Shown here: positions 61,301 through 64,000 of the stretch, piece by piece
Layout of the letters: each line of letters opens with the position of its first letter
How positions within the stretch are numbered: position 1 is the stretch's first letter
Assembly: GCF_021134715.1 (NCBI RefSeq)
Contig: NC_060021.1
Location: 4,216,001-4,280,000 of the forward strand
Direction of reading: 5' to 3'
DNA from: Daphnia pulex
Taxonomy: Eukaryota; Arthropoda; Branchiopoda; Diplostraca; Daphniidae
Length of the DNA: 64,000 nucleotides
Notes under the pieces: model-generated
What the model was told of the DNA's origin: nothing
What the model saw: the letters and a program-made list of their open reading frames with translations, nothing else
Database searches by the model: none
Made by a program: the position numbers and the translations under genes

Positions 61301-62399
61301 TTTAGCGTTGTCTGTGGGATCTGTGTTGGGTTCTTACTTGGGTTTTATTAGCTATGACTATTTTGCTATAACTTCAGCTAGTGTTCTAATAAGCGAATTC
61401 GGCAATTTGGCCGAATTCACTTTTGCCGAAAACACTTGTTATTTTATTGCGGAATTCGCATGGACTCGAACGGGAGCAATTTCCCAATAGTTCTCCCCCC
61501 CCCCCCTTCACGTTTTGAACCACACCGCCCATGCCGCCAAGTACAGAAACGCTTCCGGAGCTCGCCAAAAGGAGCAGCCAAGTCTAGTTCGTCTTTTAGG
61601 GAGGAGGAAATGTCGACTGCTGAACTTTACATAGAGTAAGTCATCTCCTTATTTCTGGGGTGACCTCATAGAGGAGGGTGGTAAAGAGGGTGATTTAAGT
61701 GGGCCCGGATTGGGTAACACGTGAACTTATAAATGTATACTGATCTTCAAAACACGGAAAAACAATAGAATTTTTAGTAAAAATTCTTCTGGCGATTTTT
61801 CCTTGTGACAGTTAAAATAAAAAACCTGAAGCAAAATAGTATTTCGATGAGCACACCGGAAAGCTTATTGTACGCAGTAGAATAAACTTTTTATGCAAAA
61901 TGTTTATTTTCTACAAAAATATGTTGATTTATCCAAACATGTTACACTGTACTGGCAACAGATGGCGACAGGCGGCGGACGGGGTAACTTGTATGGTGCC
62001 AAGTACGCGGCCTTCTTTCTCCAGCCCCATGCTGTTTAGCCTCATCCATCTTGTTCGTGTTGTGTCTGCCTGGCTATACTGTCACGTTCCATTTTGAATA
62101 TAATACGCAAGACAGAAATTAAAAGAAATATTACCAATTATCGCCGCGTGTAAAATCCAATATGTGCTGGGCGCACATCATAAGTAGGCGCACCAAGTTC
62201 TAAAGCGGTTAGGAATTCTTGGGCCAAGAGAATTATCTCATATTTGCTTGAATGGCCATTCCTGGATTGTAGACAATGACAATAAAAGAAGTGGCTGTCT
62301 CGTAGAATGCCACGGGCGAAAAGTTCCTCAATGAAGGTTTTTTGGGGAAATATAAAGAAATTAAAAAAAAATTAAAAAAAAAGAATTGATGAAGACATG
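61301..62399. other. No firmly supported gene
   Basis: An exon-like plus block ends SPKGAAKSSSSFREEEMSTAELYIE-style at 61,636 with a good donor (GAGTAAGTC), but no partner exon was found. A 12-C run is at 61495-61506. ACTGGCAACAGATGGCG near 61,950 resembles the kind of short motif seen near arthropod promoters; this is only an impression. Confidence 0.3.
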
Positions 62400-64000
62400 T
62401 TACGAATTTATAACCAGATGATTTGGCGAAACGGTTAAACAGGAAGGTGTAGACATTCCTATGAGAACTGTATTTCCCGGCCAGTAGCGATGTACGATGA
62501 ACTCTGGCAACAGATTCATCGGTAGCCAATCAGCTTCAGCATTGATGGTTCGCTCGTATCTAGTATCAATTTTTGTAGTTGCAGTCGCGCGGGCAACAAA
62601 TTTTCCAACAATCTCCATTCCTGCCGGCAACCCGGGACGGTTGAATTTACCAAACCGTCCTGGATTGCTGAAAGTAAAAGAAAATGGGGAAAATTAGACA
62701 ACTACCAAATTAATAGCAATGAATACAGCTCACCTTTCACTTTGTTCTAGTGACGCGACCAATTTGTCAAAGTATCCAACGGTCAATGTATTCCCAGCCG
62801 ATAGCCGGGCGCACAAGAAGACTAACGTCTTGTTCTTCCGGGGCACATCTTTCTTTGGGATATCAAGAATTCTTGGAGTTGGTGGAAATAGCGTTGTTAT
62901 GTAATTGTGCTCGCAGGATACGCATGAATTCGTTGTCGTGCGGTAGATGCGACTTACGTAACGCTCGCAAAATAAGCAAATCGGTCCGTCGACCGTTGCT
63001 ACTTTAGTTGTCCACACAACAACATTGGACGCCAAGATTTCCAAGATCCCATAGAAAGGGCAAACTCGCATATTTGAAAACAAAAAAAACTTATTAGAAA
63101 AAAAAAATAAGTAAATTTGGTAATGAAATTGGTCTTACCATGTGATCGTTTCAATCTTCTCTTGAAGCGACAAATGCGAAACACCTGTTAACATGGACAA
63201 AATTTCGTTCCATTCAATACTGTCCTTTGGACAGGAGAGGCTGTTGTTGGCGTTGTAACATTTAAAAGCAGTATTGCCTGGACAGATCAGACAATCACCA
63301 CTCCAATTTTCAGGTAAATCGTCACTGGACGACAGTTGTTCTATTGAAAAAATAAATTGTGGTTACTAAACAATAAAAAAAAGAAAACTAAAACGAAAAA
63401 AGCACACCGAGGCAATATGTGGGAAAAGAAGCAGATTTGTCAGAATAATATTGCTCAAATGCCTGTAATTTTGGCTCACAATTTCTTGGAGAGTTGACCC
63501 GTCAATCACATTTTCTTTTGATGGGATCCAGACTTCGTTTTTAAGTGATGGGGACGATTTAACGGTAAAATTTTTCCCGAGATATGAAAGATCGACATCA
63601 AGATCAATAAACGGCGGATTGCACGTTTCTGGTTCATTCCGGTCTTTTTTCAAAGTACTTTGTTTCATTTTTCCCTTTTTTTTTCTTTTAAGAAGTCTCG
63701 AATCGGCTTGAAATTCTTCTACCGTGAAGCTGAATTTCTTCACTTCACAGATCTGCGGTTACTATTATTCCGTTTTCTTTGAGAATTTGAATCACTTGTG
63801 GGTCGCTTCTTGCATGGGTGTTACAACTAAAACAAATAAAAAAGAAATTGAATAGCAAGGAATTTGACGAATTCTAGAAATTATGAAAACTTACACCCAG
63901 AAATTTAATCGTTTACGAGGCGGATTGCCACATATTGACAAAGATTCTAAGCAGGTATTTGACGATAGCGTAGCAATTGGTCGCCAATGTACAAATTTCG
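62400..64000 (-). CDS. Multi-exon gene with paired cysteines, function unknown (5' end outside window)
   Basis: Reading on minus: exon from beyond 64000 to 63895 (CGNPPRKRLNFW); 63826 to 63408; about 63347 to 63135; about 63080 to 62738; and about 62669 to 62400, ending in TAA. Good donors follow at 63894 and 62737. Recognisable pieces are NTHARSDPQVIQILKENGII, DLDVDLSYLGKNFTVKSSPS, WSGDCLICPGNTAFKCYN, CLFCERYVSRIYRTTTNSC with VSCEHNY, and the C-terminus GMEIVGKFVARATATTKI. The CLFC...CVSC pair looks like a zinc ribbon. The exon 63826-63408 changes frame at about 63,750 and again near 63,480, so it holds an unseen intron, sequence errors, or real frameshifts. OB-fold DNA-binding proteins were considered but not supported. 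Confidence 0.5.

Noticed and set aside
1..64000. CRISPR arrays, bacterial operons or ribosomal RNA genes
   Set aside because: No regularly spaced repeats or rRNA-like sequence were seen, and the gene structures are eukaryotic.

Overview
This is a eukaryotic nuclear window. It most resembles an arthropod, probably a Daphnia-like crustacean: the introns are short (about 60-90 bp, GT-AG), the host proteins are animal orthologues, and the intergenic DNA holds arthropod-style copia, gypsy, hAT and mariner-like remnants. The organism is inferred from protein content and gene structure; no database search was possible.

Positions 1-15,000 are gene-rich. In order they hold: the 3' half of mitochondrial isoleucyl-tRNA synthetase (IARS2, +); a small secreted or single-pass membrane protein with six exons (+); a complete GALNT1/13-type polypeptide N-acetylgalactosaminyltransferase (+) with two equal-length alternative copies of one catalytic exon; a complete Rab27 GTPase (+); and a complete WDR61/Ski8 WD-repeat protein (-). 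Summing the coding exons gives whole codons for the membrane protein (303 aa), the GALNT (639 aa), Rab27 (223 aa) and WDR61 (305 aa). These genes work in unrelated housekeeping roles and are not an operon or pathway.

Positions 15,000-49,000 are mostly transposon debris. There are two hAT-like MITEs with 8-bp target duplications, a MITE with 30-bp terminal repeats that contains a tRNA-derived SINE, a 967-bp near-perfect foldback palindrome flanked by TTAA, a second SINE-like unit, a mariner-like MITE, three copia remnants (one with both LTRs), one long gypsy remnant, a transposon-associated pseudogene and several hairpins. Nearly all coding stretches here are broken by stops and frameshifts.

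Positions 49,000-61,300 hold an HP1-like chromodomain gene copy with an early stop and several degenerate plus-strand coding blocks that I could not assign. From 62,400 to the right edge a minus-strand multi-exon gene with paired cysteines runs off the window; its function is not recognised.

The strongest observations are the swapped catalytic-loop exons of the GALNT gene, the long foldback palindrome, the hAT MITE carrying a spliced-exon-like acidic segment, and the chromodomain copy with an intact aromatic cage but a stop at codon 5.
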